Shown: in pieces, positions 63,563 to 64,000 of the stretch
How the letters are laid out: each line of letters opens with the position of its first letter
How positions within the stretch are numbered: position 1 is the stretch's first letter
Assembly: GCA_036407035.1 (NCBI GenBank)
Contig: DASXAA010000186.1
Location: 23,602 to 87,601 of the forward strand
Length of the DNA stretch: 64,000 bases
Direction of reading: 5' to 3'
Source: JACVRW01 sp036407035
Lineage (GTDB): Bacteria; Actinomycetota; Thermoleophilia; Solirubrobacterales; Thermoleophilaceae
The notes under the pieces: model-generated
Databases searched by the model: none
What the model saw: the letters and a program-made list of their open reading frames with translations, nothing else
What the model was told of the DNA's origin: nothing
Position numbers and translations under genes: made by a program

Positions 63563-63766
63563 GTGGCCAAGGACCACGGCCCGAGCGTCAAGAACGACAA
63601 GCAGTACGAGGGCCTTCGCAAGAAGGGAATGAGCAAGCAGCGCGCCGCGTCGATCGCCAACTCTCCCGATGCCTCCAAGAAGGGCGGCAAGAAGAGCGGC
63701 AAGGGCAAGGGCGGCAGCAAGTCGCAGAAGCGGGCCGCCGGACGGGAGGGGGGCAAGAAGTCATGA
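63563..63766 (+). CDS. small basic protein (DUF7218-like, unknown function)
   Basis: 67 residues: AKDHGPSVKNDKQYEGLRKK and GMSKQRAASIANSP, then a Lys/Gly/Ser tail (KKGGKKSGKGKGGSK). The N-terminal half matches a small family widespread in soil bacteria with no known role; the tail could bind nucleic acid. GTG 63563 is taken because GGAAGGGG lies eight bases upstream; GTG 63554 would add three residues. Its stop overlaps the next start (ATGA). Confidence 0.75.
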   Translation: MAKDHGPSVKNDKQYEGLRKKGMSKQRAASIANSPDASKKGGKKSGKGKGGSKSQKRAAGREGGKKS

Positions 63767-63984
63767 GTCCGAAGAAGAGGCGCGGTGAGGCGACCGACCG
63801 CCGCAGGGAGGGAGACCAGGGAGCGGGAGGCGACCCGACCCAGGAGGGGCCGGTGCCGGGCGGAAGCCCTCGCCCGATGCAGGAGCCGCAACCGATCGGG
63901 GACGAGCCGGGCGCCCGGCGCCGCCGCCGCAAGCAGGAGGCGCCGCCCTACGAGGACCGCGATGTCGATTACCCCGAAAGCTGA
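63763..63984 (+). CDS. small hydrophilic disordered protein coupled to the basic protein
   Basis: 73 residues, rich in Arg, Pro, Gly and Glu (SPKKRRGEATDRRREGD, GARRRRRKQEAP) with an acidic end DRDVDYPES; no hydrophobic core, so probably disordered. Not recognised. The ATG overlaps the TGA of the preceding gene, which argues that it is translated. Both reach almost to the right edge of the window. Confidence 0.6.
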   Translation: MSPKKRRGEATDRRREGDQGAGGDPTQEGPVPGGSPRPMQEPQPIGDEPGARRRRRKQEAPPYEDRDVDYPES

Positions 63985-64000
63985 GTGTGGACGCTCCCGA

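Overview
The window is a stretch of very G+C-rich bacterial chromosome. Third codon positions are almost always G or C, GTG and TTG starts are frequent, and genes are tightly packed. I see no rRNA, tRNA, CRISPR array, insertion sequence or prophage. The gene order from pdxS to rel on the minus strand (pdxS, pdxT, yebC, ruvC, ruvA, ruvB, secDF, rel) is the backbone seen in actinobacteria. Together with large LuxR/STAND-type regulators, HD-GYP membrane proteins and many small lineage-restricted secreted proteins, it points to a soil-type actinobacterium. Thermoleophilia/Solirubrobacterales is the best guess (inference).

Layout. 1-1.2 kb: the tail of a membrane protein and a membrane-anchored beta-propeller protein. 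1.2-10 kb: a surface-polysaccharide region with a sugar epimerase, rmlC, rmlD, a family 2 glycosyltransferase, a hexapeptide acyltransferase, a diacylglycerol-kinase-like lipid kinase, a UDP-sugar dehydrogenase, a LuxR regulator and an RmlA-like protein that has lost its nucleotide-binding loop. 10-14.2 kb: an ECF sigma factor, a tandem ribbon-helix-helix-like protein and a large ATPase-LuxR regulator. 14.4-32.6 kb: the housekeeping block, with rel, an HD-GYP protein, recJ, a fused secDF preceded by a zinc-ribbon/PAS gene, ruvBAC, yebC, an M29 aminopeptidase and pdxT/pdxS. 32.6-40.8 kb: a secreted M1 peptidase, a secreted alpha/beta hydrolase, an RpiR regulator, a sugar-phosphate nucleotidyltransferase, an MFS exporter and an amidase. 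40.8-49.8 kb: a second MFS exporter, a SARP/AfsR-like regulator, a covalent-flavin oxidase, an LPXTG-like surface protein, two adjacent paralogues of an unknown family (one apparently frameshifted) and a thioesterase. 50-54.4 kb: a convergent OmpR-type regulator/histidine kinase pair, a sulfatase and two small membrane proteins. Around this pair lie three copies of an 11-bp-period direct repeat (CTCATCG-N4-CTCATC). 54.4-64 kb: an ArsR-like regulator, a tail-anchored coiled-coil protein, a SixA-like phosphatase, an ACC deaminase with all its diagnostic residues, another ATPase-LuxR regulator, a VOC/AraC pair, a sugar porter and two tiny coupled hydrophilic genes.

How it fits together. The polysaccharide genes would make and transfer deoxy- and acidic sugars. 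The rel/HD-GYP neighbours join (p)ppGpp and cyclic-dinucleotide control. The ruv/yebC/recJ genes serve recombination, and secDF serves protein export. The least explained parts are the repeat boxes around the two-component system, the catalytically stripped RmlA-like protein, the zinc-ribbon/PAS gene coupled to secDF, and the paralogue pair at 47.8-49.0 kb. No stretch longer than 300 bases lacks a gene; the largest gaps (14167-14461, 21671-21951, 49815-50051) are described.
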